Of a DNA stretch of 64,000 bases, positions 26,088-35,133 are shown one piece after another; position 1 is the stretch's first letter, and every line of letters begins with the position of its first letter. The DNA lies in assembly GCA_022711465.1 (NCBI GenBank), contig JAKLEZ010000029.1, forward strand, positions 1-64,000. The letters run 5' to 3'. Origin of the DNA: Planctomycetota bacterium (lineage in GTDB: Bacteria > Planctomycetota > Phycisphaerae > UBA1845 > PWPN01). Position numbers and translations under genes: made by a program. Under the pieces are notes generated by a model that was given only the letters and a program-made list of their open reading frames with translations, was not told the DNA's origin and searched no databases.

Positions 26088-26959
26088 CGTCCAACGGATT
26101 CCCGCGTCGTCGCCGGCCGGGTGCCCGCCGGCGCGGCCCCTTCCGGCTCAAACATGACCACCCGCAACCGTGGGGTGTCCGCCACGTAGATCCTCCGGCG
26201 CGAGTCCACCACCACGTCGTTGTTCTTGCCGTTGGGATCGAAGGCCTCGGGCCCGACCCAAGCCTGCAATTCACCTCGGCCATTATACACTTTCATCCGC
26301 GGCGGCGCCTTCTCGGTCACAATCACATCGCCCTGCGGAGACAGCGCCAAGTTGGTGGGATTGCAGCAACCCGGGAAATCCTCCGGCTTCGCCATCCCGA
26401 ATCGACCAAAATGTCCCAGCAGCAGGCCATCCCGCGTGTAGCGCTCAACCCGGTGTTTGCCCGGATGACAGGCATGGATGACACCGCCAGCGTCGATCGC
26501 GAAGTCGAGATGGCCGTTGGGCAGTATGAAGCCGCGGGTGTTGTTCTTCTTGCCAATGTCATTCTGCCACACGCCTCCGCTCGTGTAGCAGCGAATGCAA
26601 CGGTCGTCGGAATCGGCCACCAGAACAGAGTGGTCGATGAACCCAATCGACGTCACCAGCCCCAGCCGCGTGGTGTCCTTCCATGTGTCGATCCTCTTTC
26701 CGCCCGAGTCGAACTTCTCGATCTGTCCCGCCTGCCCGACCCATACCGTCCCGTCCGATTCGACCGCCACGCAATAGCCGGCCTTCTCGGTCTTCCATCG
26801 TCGCAGCAGACGTCCGGCCGGGTCAAAGACCCTCACCTGCCCATCGGCCGCGACAAGGAGTTCATCCTTCGGTCCGACGGCCAGACCACTCAGGAGCGTC
26901 TCGAACTGGTCCGGTCCCGGACCACGACCGCCGATGATCCGAACCTGCCGGTAGGTCAT
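26084..26959 (-). CDS. NHL-repeat beta-propeller protein, first gene of redox operon
   Basis: A 291-residue protein made of NHL-type repeats: blades end in patterns such as ELLVAADGQVRVFD, GTVWVGQAGQIEKFD, DVIVTEKAPPRMKVY and RRIYVADTPRLRVVMF. The start at 26959 (MTYRQVRIIGG) has GAGGAGCAGC directly upstream, better than the start 18 codons earlier. No signal peptide is evident, which is odd next to an exported ferredoxin. It may be a cytosolic scaffold or sensor, or export may use another route. It contains HPGKHRVERY and a GCCNPTN segment but no obvious cofactor site. The stop overlaps the ferredoxin ATG. Confidence 0.78.
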   Translation of the reverse strand: MTYRQVRIIGGRGPGPDQFETLLSGLAVGPKDELLVAADGQVRVFDPAGRLLRRWKTEKAGYCVAVESDGTVWVGQAGQIEKFDSGGKRIDTWKDTTRLGLVTSIGFIDHSVLVADSDDRCIRCYTSGGVWQNDIGKKNNTRGFILPNGHLDFAIDAGGVIHACHPGKHRVERYTRDGLLLGHFGRFGMAKPEDFPGCCNPTNLALSPQGDVIVTEKAPPRMKVYNGRGELQAWVGPEAFDPNGKNNDVVVDSRRRIYVADTPRLRVVMFEPEGAAPAGTRPATTRESVGR

Positions 26960-27028
26960 GCTGCTCCTCGAACACAAGCCGTCGGAGCGGAGCCACGCCA
27001 GATCGCGGTCCACACCATCCCGCCGGTC

Positions 27029-28285
27029 TCACTTCGACCCCTTCACGTCGATGCACACCATTTTAGTCATGTCCCTGAGCACCAGCTTGCCGTTGGACAG
27101 GGCCATCGGCGCCCAGACATCATGCCCGCTGAGCACCTGGATCTTGGCCAGCTCCCTGTATTCCTTGGTATTGGCCTCCAGCACACGGAGCATGCCGGTG
27201 TCGCCTTCAAGGACGAAGAACATGCCGTCCGCCAGCAGGTAGCTGCCCAGCCCGAAGCTCGCTTTGGCCTCGCTGGTCCAGACTTGCTTGCCGTCCATGT
27301 CGAGGCAGGTGAACAGGCCTCGCTGTTTCTTGCCCACCGCGAACATGTGGTTCTGGAAGAGAATCGGCGTGTGAACCTCGGAGTTCCAGTCATTGGCGGC
27401 CATCTTGAAAAGCTGCTCGACGGTGAACTTGTCACCGTCCTTCTTGACCTGGATCATCGCCCCGTCAGCCTCGTAGCAACTGGTCAGGAAGATCTTCCCA
27501 TCGCCGACATGAAGCGCCGAGGTGGGCACCGCGATGTTGAACTTCCACGGGAAGAACCAGAGCTGCCTGCCGTCTTGGGCGGAAATGCCGAAACACCCCC
27601 CCAGGGTCATGTACAGGTACTGCTTCATGCCCCCGATCTCGGCAAGCATGACCGAGGAATGTGACATCGGGATCTTGTCGGGATTGGGCGCCTCCCAGAC
27701 CACCTTGCCCGAGGCCTTCTCCAGGGCCACCAACAACGCGGTCCCGCCGGTGGCGATGATCACCCGATCGCCGTCAAGCAATGGACACTGGCCGTTGTAC
27801 CAGGCGGGAATGGTCGCCTTGTATTCCTGGACCAGTTCCTTGCGCCATATCTCCTTTCCGGTCAGCGCATCGAGACAGTGAAACACGCACTTGGGATCGA
27901 ACGAGAAGACATGCTTCTCGTCCGCCGCCGGCACGGTCCGGGTGATACCGTGGTTCGCGCGGATGAGTTTGGCTTCCTTGTAACGCCAGACCTCTGAGCC
28001 TGTCTTGAAGTCCAGGCAGCGGGCCAGCCACTCCTTGTTCTTCTCGTCGTAATCGTTGAAGAACACCCGCTCGCCGACGATGGCGGAACCCGCATACCCC
28101 TGACACACGTCCACGCTCCAGAGCACCTTCGGCCCGCCCTCGGGCCACTGACGAAGAAGGCCGGTTTCCGTCGATATTCCGTCCCGTGCCGGCCCGCGGA
28201 ATTGGGGCCAGTCTCCTGCCGAGGTCGAGCCGGCCATCCAGACCATCATCCATCCCGATATTAGGCTGAGAGTGATAACTCGCAC
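27029..28285 (-). CDS. Exported PQQ-like beta-propeller protein
   Basis: The 418-residue product is a beta-propeller of the PQQ-enzyme-repeat/YncE-like type common in Planctomycetota. I choose the GTG at 28285 because a signal peptide follows (hydrophobic stretch ending AGSTSAG) and the mature part opens with the family marker DWPQFRGP. Blades show repeating LDxxTGxxxW motifs (CLDALTGKEIWRKE, ALEKASGKVVWEA, CLDMDGKQVWTS). There is no sign of the dehydrogenase catalytic residues, so it is probably non-enzymatic. It lies 69 bases upstream of the NHL gene and could share its transcript. A second copy is at 29925. Confidence 0.82.
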   Translation of the reverse strand: MRVITLSLISGWMMVWMAGSTSAGDWPQFRGPARDGISTETGLLRQWPEGGPKVLWSVDVCQGYAGSAIVGERVFFNDYDEKNKEWLARCLDFKTGSEVWRYKEAKLIRANHGITRTVPAADEKHVFSFDPKCVFHCLDALTGKEIWRKELVQEYKATIPAWYNGQCPLLDGDRVIIATGGTALLVALEKASGKVVWEAPNPDKIPMSHSSVMLAEIGGMKQYLYMTLGGCFGISAQDGRQLWFFPWKFNIAVPTSALHVGDGKIFLTSCYEADGAMIQVKKDGDKFTVEQLFKMAANDWNSEVHTPILFQNHMFAVGKKQRGLFTCLDMDGKQVWTSEAKASFGLGSYLLADGMFFVLEGDTGMLRVLEANTKEYRELAKIQVLSGHDVWAPMALSNGKLVLRDMTKMVCIDVKGSK

Positions 28286-28471
28286 AGTTCCAAGTGTCTC
28301 CCCGAACAACCGCGAGGCGGTCTGGTATCGGCTCCAGTCTAAGCCGGGTGATTGTAGCACCGGCCGGCCGCCGGCTCCAGGCGGCGTCTCCGGATTCAGG
28401 GGGACTCCCGGCACATCCCCCCTGGCCGAGGATGGGCATGATCGCCTGGCTCCAACATCCCGACGGGCGCG

Positions 28472-29893
28472 CTACTTGAGATCGAAGCTGTAGAGCGTTG
28501 CCTCTTTGAGCTCAAAATCGAAATGCACGAGCTTGCCCCCGGGAAGCCGAGCCTTGCGCTTCCACGCAACCGGGTGGTCAACTCGATCGCCCCGGATCGG
28601 GAGACAGTCGTCCCAGTCGAACCCAGCGAGCGGTTGGCCGGACTCGTCGAGAAGACGGACCTTCAGTTCGCCGGAACCAGGTTCGACTCGGGCATTGACG
28701 GTCATCTCGGACGATTGCAGCCCCGCGGCCCGGGTGCGCAGCCGACCCGCTTTCTCCCCGGCGGTGAAGCCGACGTACCGGTCACGGGGCATGTGAGCGA
28801 AGCCGATCTGACGTTCCGTGAACCGTTCCGCCTTGTGACCCCACCGGTAACCGCCGTAGTAGACGTACGTAGAATCGCCCACGACGATCTGATCATCACC
28901 CCATACCATGGCCCGGTCCCATGTGCCGGGCTCCGGATTGCGATCGAGAAACGGCTCAGTCTCCCGCTTCCAGTGCTCACCGTCATGGCTCCACGCCAGG
29001 ACCGTGTAGCCCAAACCGGCAAAGGGACGTTGCGGATCGTGGAGTTCGGCGGCCTTCTTACCAGGTTCGCAATTCAGGTCATCGCGCAGCACCTTGACCA
29101 TGCCAACCAACAGATCACCGCGAGCCACAACCGCGCTCATCCCGTAGAACTGAGTCTCCCCCTTCTCGATCGTCGCTTTCGCATCCGGTGCCACGATCTG
29201 CCACGGCGGCCGTCGCCAGTTCACCAGGTCGGTGCTGACGCTCTGATGCGGGATCCGGAGCCCTTTGAATGGACCGTTGCCCGGCTGGATCGACAGCAGG
29301 GCCATATACCGGCCACGAATCGGATCCCAGTCGATGGCGGTGATGTCGTGGTTCGTAGGCAGAACCACACCCTCAGCGAGGGGCGCCCAGGCAATACCGT
29401 CCGGCGACGCAGCGACTCTCAAACCGCCGTCTTTCCACCATGCGAGTTTGAAGCGCCGACTTCGTTCAGCGCAGTTCGGGCCCTCATCAATCACACTTGC
29501 CCCAAACTGGATCGGCGGAGTCTTGATGATCCGATGCGGTCGGATCCAGTGGACCCCGTCCTCAGACTCGATGTACGCCAGGTTCGATTCGACCGCATTT
29601 CCAGGGCTGGCGGGCACGTTGTACCACATCCGAAACCGCTTCGTCTGGGGATCCCGAATCACCGTCACCCACGGCGTAAAGCAGCCATCCTCGTAGCCGG
29701 TCACAACGGGATCGGGCAGCCGCGACGGCTGCTGGACTTCACGGCGCAGGCCCTTCTCCTCAATGACCAGCGCCTCGTCAAGCATCAGGCAGGGCCCCCG
29801 GCTCCATGCGGCCGCAGAATCCTCGGCTCGAGTCGCCGCAGAGTCGGCCGCGAGCATCACCATTACGAGAATGAGCCCCGCTTGTGCACTCAT
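28472..29893 (-). CDS. Secreted five-bladed-propeller protein, glycosidase-like
   Basis: The 473-residue protein starts with a signal peptide (MSAQAGLILVMVMLAADSAATRAE). The body resembles the GH32/GH43-type five-bladed propellers widespread in Planctomycetota: RFRMWYN, LAYIESEDGVHWIRP, DWDPIRGRYMALLS and HDGEHWKRETEPF are recurrent blade motifs. The C-terminal 100 residues form a beta-sandwich (SSEMTVNARVEPGSGELKV). I cannot identify catalytic acids with confidence, so activity is uncertain. It is sandwiched between the two PQQ-like propeller genes (31- and 186-base gaps) on the same strand. Confidence 0.7.
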   Translation of the reverse strand: MSAQAGLILVMVMLAADSAATRAEDSAAAWSRGPCLMLDEALVIEEKGLRREVQQPSRLPDPVVTGYEDGCFTPWVTVIRDPQTKRFRMWYNVPASPGNAVESNLAYIESEDGVHWIRPHRIIKTPPIQFGASVIDEGPNCAERSRRFKLAWWKDGGLRVAASPDGIAWAPLAEGVVLPTNHDITAIDWDPIRGRYMALLSIQPGNGPFKGLRIPHQSVSTDLVNWRRPPWQIVAPDAKATIEKGETQFYGMSAVVARGDLLVGMVKVLRDDLNCEPGKKAAELHDPQRPFAGLGYTVLAWSHDGEHWKRETEPFLDRNPEPGTWDRAMVWGDDQIVVGDSTYVYYGGYRWGHKAERFTERQIGFAHMPRDRYVGFTAGEKAGRLRTRAAGLQSSEMTVNARVEPGSGELKVRLLDESGQPLAGFDWDDCLPIRGDRVDHPVAWKRKARLPGGKLVHFDFELKEATLYSFDLK

Positions 29894-29924
29894 CCCCAGA
29901 CTCCGTCATTCCGTAGGTGCCGGG

Positions 29925-31211
29925 TCACTTCGCCTTGATGTCGTAACAGAGCAGAGTGCCCTCATGCCGAATGAACAGCTTGCCGTCCGCCACGACCGGA
30001 TGAGGCCAGCTCGGGCCGCCGCGGGTCGGGATCTTGAACGTGCCTGCAACCCTCAGCTCCCTGGGGTTGGCCTCGATCAGAGCCATGAGCCCATCCTCGT
30101 AACGAAAGTAGAGATGGCCGTCGGCGTAGGTGATCGCGGCAGACCGCCGTCCGACACCCTTGGCCTGCCACATGATCTTGCCGGTCTTGAAATCGATGCA
30201 GGTGGGCGACCCGTTGTTGCGTCCGTGGCCGCCGTAGACGAATCCCTTCACCAGTATGACGCCCCCGTGGTGGTTCTCGAACTTGTCCGGGCCAAGGTAG
30301 TATACCTCGGTCGCCTGGACTCCTTTGTTCGGAGCTTTGCTCAGCTTCACCAGGCCGCTGCCATTCTCGTAGCTGGCGGTGGCAAAGACGAAATCCCCGT
30401 CCACGATGCAGGTCGGCACGTTGGCCACGTCGCTGGCGATGCGGTTATAACACCACAGGAACCGTCCGTCATCGGCCGCCACGCTGACCGCCCCGCGACC
30501 CATGAGCTGGACGTATTGCCGGACGCCGGCACCCTGGGAAACGACCAGCGAAGAGTAGCCCGCCCCGTCGTTGCCCTTGGGCCCCAGCGACGGCAGCTTG
30601 CTCGTCCAGATGGTCTCGCCGGTCTTCTTGTCCAGGGCCGCGATCGCGGCATCGTCACCCCCGGGCGTGCACACCAACTTCTCGCCATCCACCAGCGGCG
30701 ACTCACTGTAGCCCCACCCCGACATCATCTTCCCGCCAAAGTCCTTCTTCAGGCTCTTGCGCCAGATCTCCTTGCCATCCGCCGTCGCCAGGCAAACCAG
30801 ATCCCCGTGAGCGCCGAGCGCGTAAACCCGTTCGCCATCCACCGTCGGTGTGCCTCTCGGCCCGCCGTCGCCCCAGGGCTCTCCCACGCGTGCCGTCCAG
30901 ACTTGCTCGTGAGTGGCAAGATCCAGGGTAATGACGAGCTGGTCCTTGCCCTTGTCGCCCATGGTGAAGATCCTGTTCCCGGCGATCGACACGCTCGAGT
31001 AACCCATGCCCAGCCCCTCCACCTTCCATGCCAGGGGCGGGCCCTCCTCCGGCCATTTCTTGAGGAGCCGGGTCTCGGTCGACCTGCCGTCACGTAAAGG
31101 TCCCCGCCACTGCGGCCAGTCCCTGACGGCTTTGGCCGTGTCCGCGGCAGATGCGCAGGGCGCGAGGGCGAGGATTCCGAGGACCAAGACCATCGGAAGC
31201 AAAGGCTTCAT
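29925..31211 (-). CDS. Exported PQQ-like beta-propeller protein, second copy
   Basis: The start at 31211 gives a signal peptide ([23 protein letters not shown]) and a mature protein that begins [14 protein letters not shown]. Length is 428 residues, with repeated blades ([40 protein letters not shown]). It is a paralogue of the protein at 27029 with the same DWPQ(F/W)RGP opening, and no catalytic residues are recognised. Being encoded first in the minus-strand run, it may head a transcript that includes the glycosidase-like gene. Its role may be structural or binding in the periplasm. Confidence 0.82.
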   Translation of the reverse strand: MKPLLPMVLVLGILALAPCASAADTAKAVRDWPQWRGPLRDGRSTETRLLKKWPEEGPPLAWKVEGLGMGYSSVSIAGNRIFTMGDKGKDQLVITLDLATHEQVWTARVGEPWGDGGPRGTPTVDGERVYALGAHGDLVCLATADGKEIWRKSLKKDFGGKMMSGWGYSESPLVDGEKLVCTPGGDDAAIAALDKKTGETIWTSKLPSLGPKGNDGAGYSSLVVSQGAGVRQYVQLMGRGAVSVAADDGRFLWCYNRIASDVANVPTCIVDGDFVFATASYENGSGLVKLSKAPNKGVQATEVYYLGPDKFENHHGGVILVKGFVYGGHGRNNGSPTCIDFKTGKIMWQAKGVGRRSAAITYADGHLYFRYEDGLMALIEANPRELRVAGTFKIPTRGGPSWPHPVVADGKLFIRHEGTLLCYDIKAK

Positions 31212-32119
31212 GCGGCGTTCTCCGTCAAACTGTGTAGATACCCCATCGGATGGCCGACGGCCATCCCTACCCGTCACACAGAACAATAGGGGAACCCGCG
31301 TCCCCTTTCCAGCCGGGTGTGGGCAAGACACCCCAGTTCTGGAGCGTCGCCGGCTTGAACCGCCCTCAACAACAACCGCCGTGACCGGGGAGGTGGCCTT
31401 GAAGTTGATCGTGATGGGACGGATCAGATCATTCTCCACGACCAGCGTTCCGCTGTAGGGAATGTGCGATCCATAGCCTGCCCTGGGCATGTCAAGTCCG
31501 GCTCGCTGATTTCCGGCAGTGCCCGGCATGGCTTAGAGCCGAAGTCGATGGCCAACTGCACAGCAGTCCCCTCGCCGAGGGAACTACCTGCGGTCACCGC
31601 CGGGCAGGTCACCAAGGCGAGGTCTCGGCCGGCGGAATCACGACTATCGGACGAGACAATCTGAAGAAGCCCACCGTCGAGATGGTCCCCGGTGGCATTG
31701 CGGGTCACACCCGTCGCCTGCCCGAGCCCGCCGGGAGCCAGACAGACGGCCACAACCGCCTGACGCTTCAAAGCCGTCCGCTCGCTCGCAACCGGTCCAA
31801 ACGCGCCTCCCGGGCTTGGGCAGCCTTGCCCCAAAACGAACGCTACGGCTGACACAACTCCTTCTAGCACAAGGACTTGTCTCGATTGCAGAGCAGGTCT
31901 CCGGTCGGTTGGGCCAGGGCCATCAAAGCCGAACTCGGACCGTCAGGCTCGTCGGTCCGCGAGCCCAGGGGCATGAGCGACGAGACCCGGGCGTTTCCGG
32001 CCAACCTGGTGCCTGTGGCCGTGTCTATTGGGGTGTAGGCTTCGCTTTCCTGTGCTGTCACCGCCGGTAAGCCCTGCGAGACCCGGACGAGATTGACCGG
32101 ACCGCGGAAAGGAATGGCT
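31212..32119. other. 900-base gap, possible decayed exported-protein gene
   Basis: No convincing gene is present. Two minus-strand frames are suggestive. One (about 31870 to 31424) has beta-type text such as GGLLQIVSSDS and GTAVQLAIDFGS. A one-base frame change after TCPGQ could continue it into [16 protein letters not shown] and [11 protein letters not shown] near 31400-31480. Neither frame has a ribosome site or a recognised domain. I read this as possible gene remains. Confidence 0.3.
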
Positions 32120-32488
32120 ATGAGTCCCCGAACCATGCAGACGGCGTGCAATCGTGCGATGACCTTCGCCTCTCCGATTCTCGCCCTGACCGCTTTGGCC
32201 GCCCTCAGCATGGGAGGGTGCGACTTCGAGGGCAGCTTCATTCCTGTCGTGCCGGTCTACGGCGACTACGAATACGACGACGAATACTACTACGATGAGG
32301 TGTGGTTCGACGGGTACTACGACGACCCGTGGTACTACTACGATGACTACTACTATTACGATGATTACTACTACTACGATGACTATTACTACTATGACGA
32401 ATACTACTACGACGATTACTACTACTATGAAGACGCCTACTACGACGATTACTGCTACGACGGCTACTGCTATGACGAAGTCTGGTAG
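32120..32488 (+). CDS. Tyr/Asp-repeat lipoprotein
   Basis: The 122-residue product has a lipoprotein-type leader (hydrophobic LALTALAALSMGG then Cys) followed by about 88 residues that are mostly tyrosine and aspartate, roughly 36 Tyr and 22 Asp by eye. The core is a chain of DDYYYY / DEYYYDD units (about residues 55-105), ending DYCYDGYCYDEVW with two Cys. I prefer the ATG at 32120, which has AAAGGA at good spacing; ATG at 32114 is the alternative. I do not recognise the family. The sequence should be extended or amyloid-like, strongly acidic and able to bind cations. It stands alone between the redox region and proB. Confidence 0.8.
   Translation: MSPRTMQTACNRAMTFASPILALTALAALSMGGCDFEGSFIPVVPVYGDYEYDDEYYYDEVWFDGYYDDPWYYYDDYYYYDDYYYYDDYYYYDEYYYDDYYYYEDAYYDDYCYDGYCYDEVW
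32270..32440 (+). repeat. TAC/GAT-rich tandem repeat inside the Tyr/Asp lipoprotein
   Basis: Imperfect tandem units built from TACTACTAC and GATGA with periods of 15 to 18 bases. Tyrosine codons switch between TAC and TAT, so the protein repeat is better kept than the DNA repeat, which suggests selection on the protein. Confidence 0.75.
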
Positions 32489-32609
32489 TTCAAACTCTGC
32501 CGCATGAGCTGTTCAGCGCTTCCCTCGGTAGATTTCGAGGCCTTGGTTTCTCGAGGTCCCGGTGCCGCACCTCCCGGCTTCCAGCATTCCGCGTTTTGGC
32601 CTTCCGCCC

Positions 32610-33749
32610 CTACTGTTCCCCTTTTCCCCCGATGAGGACGAGATGATCCCGGTGCACGGCCTCGTCGAAGGTCTTGTGGCCCAGGATGGCCGCGATCTCC
32701 GATGACTTCCGGCCTTTGACCTTGTCGAGTTCCTGGCTGCTGAAGTTGCTCTTGCCGCGGGCGATGGTCTCGCCCTGAGCGTTCACCAGGGCAATGATCG
32801 CCCCCCGGTCGAATGCGCCGGTTACCCGGGTAATACCACGCGGAAGAAGACTCTTGCCGTTGCGGACGACCGCCAGGACGGCCCCGTCATCAAGCACGAC
32901 CTTGCCTGCCGGCCGTACCGCGTTGCGGATCCAGCGGTGCCGAGCGGAGATCTTGCGTTTTGCGGGCGCGAAGATCGTCCCCAGCTGCTCGCCATCCAGC
33001 AATCGCAGAAGCACGTCACGCTCGCGACCACTTGCCACAACGACGGCTTCTCCGGCTTCGGTCACCATCCGTGCGGCCGTGAGCTTCCCGCCCATGCCTC
33101 CGCTGCCGAGCTTCGAACGATCGGTACGAACGAGCCCTAAGGCCCCTTCGTCCACGCGAGGCACGAGATCCACACGTTGCCCTTCCGCATCGAGAAGGCC
33201 GTCAACGACGCTCAGAATCACCAGCAGGTCGGCCCGGAGCAGGTTGGCGAGCAACGCGGCAATGGTGTCATTGTCGGCGAAGCGATCGAGCTCATCCACC
33301 GCCACGGTGTCGTTCTCATTGATGATTGGGATGGCCCGCAGATGCTGCAGCGCCTCGATCGTATTCCGAATGTGGACATACCTGGCTCGATCTTCGAAGT
33401 CGGCACGGGTCAGTAGAAGCTGACCGGCGTGCAGGCCATACCGCTCGAGAACCCTGGCATAGAAGCCCATCAGGGTCGGTTGCCCGACGGCCGCGGCGGC
33501 CTGCAGGGCGGGCAGGGTCCGTGGGCGACTGGCCAGACCCGCAACCCCCATCCCCGCCCCCACCGCCCCGCTGGTCACCAGGGTGACGGCGATGCCCCGA
33601 CCCTGAATCAGAGCCAGCTGCCGACCCAGGCGGGCAATCAACGGCTTGTCCAGCTGACCGGTGTTGCCGGTCAGTACCCCCGTCCCTACCTTGACCACCA
33701 GGCTGCGAACGTTCTTCATCAGCTGCTTACGCAGTGTGCTGCTTGGCAT
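32610..33749 (-). CDS. proB: Glutamate 5-kinase
   Basis: The first enzyme of proline synthesis phosphorylates glutamate with ATP in the cytosol. The 379 residues hold an amino-acid kinase domain (SLVVKVGTGVLTG, TSGAVGAG, PIINENDTVAVDE, KLGSGGMGGKLTAA) and a C-terminal PUA domain from about residue 285. The ATG at 33749 is favoured because GAGAGG precedes it; this makes the gene overlap the end of waaA by 23 bases. An ATG at 33719 without a clear ribosome site would avoid the overlap. The next enzyme, proA, is not in the window. Confidence 0.95.
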   Translation of the reverse strand: MPSSTLRKQLMKNVRSLVVKVGTGVLTGNTGQLDKPLIARLGRQLALIQGRGIAVTLVTSGAVGAGMGVAGLASRPRTLPALQAAAAVGQPTLMGFYARVLERYGLHAGQLLLTRADFEDRARYVHIRNTIEALQHLRAIPIINENDTVAVDELDRFADNDTIAALLANLLRADLLVILSVVDGLLDAEGQRVDLVPRVDEGALGLVRTDRSKLGSGGMGGKLTAARMVTEAGEAVVVASGRERDVLLRLLDGEQLGTIFAPAKRKISARHRWIRNAVRPAGKVVLDDGAVLAVVRNGKSLLPRGITRVTGAFDRGAIIALVNAQGETIARGKSNFSSQELDKVKGRKSSEIAAILGHKTFDEAVHRDHLVLIGGKGEQ

Positions 33750-35061
33750 GCGGCATCCTCTCCATCAGGGCATCCAGAGTCCGGTCAATCGCCCCGCGAT
33801 TGCGCTTGACCACCTCGCGGCCAGCGGCACCCAGAGCCTTCGCGGCCTCAGGATCCGCGAGCAAGGCATCGATCACCCCCGCTAATTCCAGGGCCGGTTC
33901 ACCGACTTCCAGATCGGAACGCAGCACCCGCACGCCTCCACCAGCCTGGAACTGCCGCATCGTGTCCGCGAAGTTCTCGGTGTGCGGACCCACCACAACC
34001 GGCCGAGCCAAGGCCGCCACTTCCATCATGTCCGACCCGCCCATCTTGGCCAGCGTCCGCCCGACAAAGACGACATCCGCGATACTGTAGAACTTGCGGA
34101 GCTCGCCCATGGTGTCGCCCAGAAATACGGCCCCCTCACCCGCCGAACGAGTGGTTCCGTCCGGCGATTCGCTCCTGCGAACGCAAGTGAAGCCCTTCTT
34201 GACAATCAGATCCGCCACTTCGTCGAACCGCTCCGGCTTACGCGGCACGAGGATCACCTGAAGCCCCGGATGAACGGCCCAGAGTCGCTGCAGTGCCGCC
34301 AGAGCAACCTCTTCCTCGCCAGGCCCCGTACTGCCGCAGACCCAGATCGGCCGGCCAGGGTCCAGCCCCAAGGCCGCGGCCGCGACCTCACTGCCCGCGA
34401 TGGTGTCCGCCAGGTCGGCCGTATCCCACTTCATCGAGGAGGTCACCGCCACGCGATCGCCAGGCACACCCATGCGGCGAAATCGAGCAGCATAAGCCTC
34501 ATCCTGGGCCCCCACCCAGGCCAGCGATCCAAACATCTGCCGAACGACCGGCCCGACCCACGCGAAACGCCGGCAGCTCCGCTCGCTTAACCGCCCATTC
34601 ACCACACAAACCGGAATCCCCCGTCCGGCGGCCAACGTCGCGAACTGGTACCACACCTCCAGCTCCACAAGCACTACCAGACTCGGTTTGATGCGGTCCA
34701 ATGCCCGGCTCACGCACCAACTCAGGTCCAGCGGATATCGAATCACCATCAGATCAGGAAAAAGCTGCCGAGCCCGGGCAATCCCCGTGTCCGTGGTCGT
34801 CGAGAGGATGATCTCCGTCTCCGGACTTCGTGTCCGCCATGCCTGGACCAGACCGCGAACCGCGTTCACCTCCCCCACCGAAACGGCATGGACCCAGACC
34901 CTGGTCCTGCCCGCCGGCAAATCGGGAACATGCCCGCGCCTCTGATCCCAGTCGCTGCGGTACTTGCCGGTCGCATACGCCCGGTACGCCACCAGCGGAG
35001 CCAGGGCCGCCGCCGCACACAGGTAAATCGCATCCACCAGCCAACGCATGCAGCGTATCAT
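33727..35061 (-). CDS. waaA: 3-deoxy-D-manno-octulosonic acid transferase
   Basis: The 444-residue membrane-bound GT30 enzyme adds KDO to lipid A precursor, so the organism should make an LPS-type outer membrane. The N-terminal hydrophobic anchor (LVDAIYLCAAAALAPLVAYRAY) precedes the first GT domain (VWVHAVSVGEVNA, a WaaA hallmark). Later motifs are VVNGRLSERSCRRF, CGSTGPGEEEV, LVPRKPERFDEV, LGDTMGEL and GPHTENF. I start at 35061 (GAGGCT upstream); an ATG at 35049 is also possible. A very long in-frame extension to 36279 is antisense to scpB and is rejected. It overlaps proB downstream. Confidence 0.93.
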   Translation of the reverse strand: MIRCMRWLVDAIYLCAAAALAPLVAYRAYATGKYRSDWDQRRGHVPDLPAGRTRVWVHAVSVGEVNAVRGLVQAWRTRSPETEIILSTTTDTGIARARQLFPDLMVIRYPLDLSWCVSRALDRIKPSLVVLVELEVWYQFATLAAGRGIPVCVVNGRLSERSCRRFAWVGPVVRQMFGSLAWVGAQDEAYAARFRRMGVPGDRVAVTSSMKWDTADLADTIAGSEVAAAALGLDPGRPIWVCGSTGPGEEEVALAALQRLWAVHPGLQVILVPRKPERFDEVADLIVKKGFTCVRRSESPDGTTRSAGEGAVFLGDTMGELRKFYSIADVVFVGRTLAKMGGSDMMEVAALARPVVVGPHTENFADTMRQFQAGGGVRVLRSDLEVGEPALELAGVIDALLADPEAAKALGAAGREVVKRNRGAIDRTLDALMERMPHAKQHTA

Positions 35062-35133
35062 AGCCTCATGGACGATCCTCCCACAACTCGGTATACTGTG
35101 CCACCTGCTTCGACGAGTTGTACCAGGATTACC

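Noticed and set aside
25979-27664. 561-residue plus-strand frame
   Set aside because: Antisense to the NHL and PQQ-like propeller genes, which have clear repeats and ribosome sites.
32270-32440. Repeats in the Tyr/Asp lipoprotein as a CRISPR array
   Set aside because: There are no unique spacers, the unit length is irregular, and the repeat is an in-frame codon repeat.
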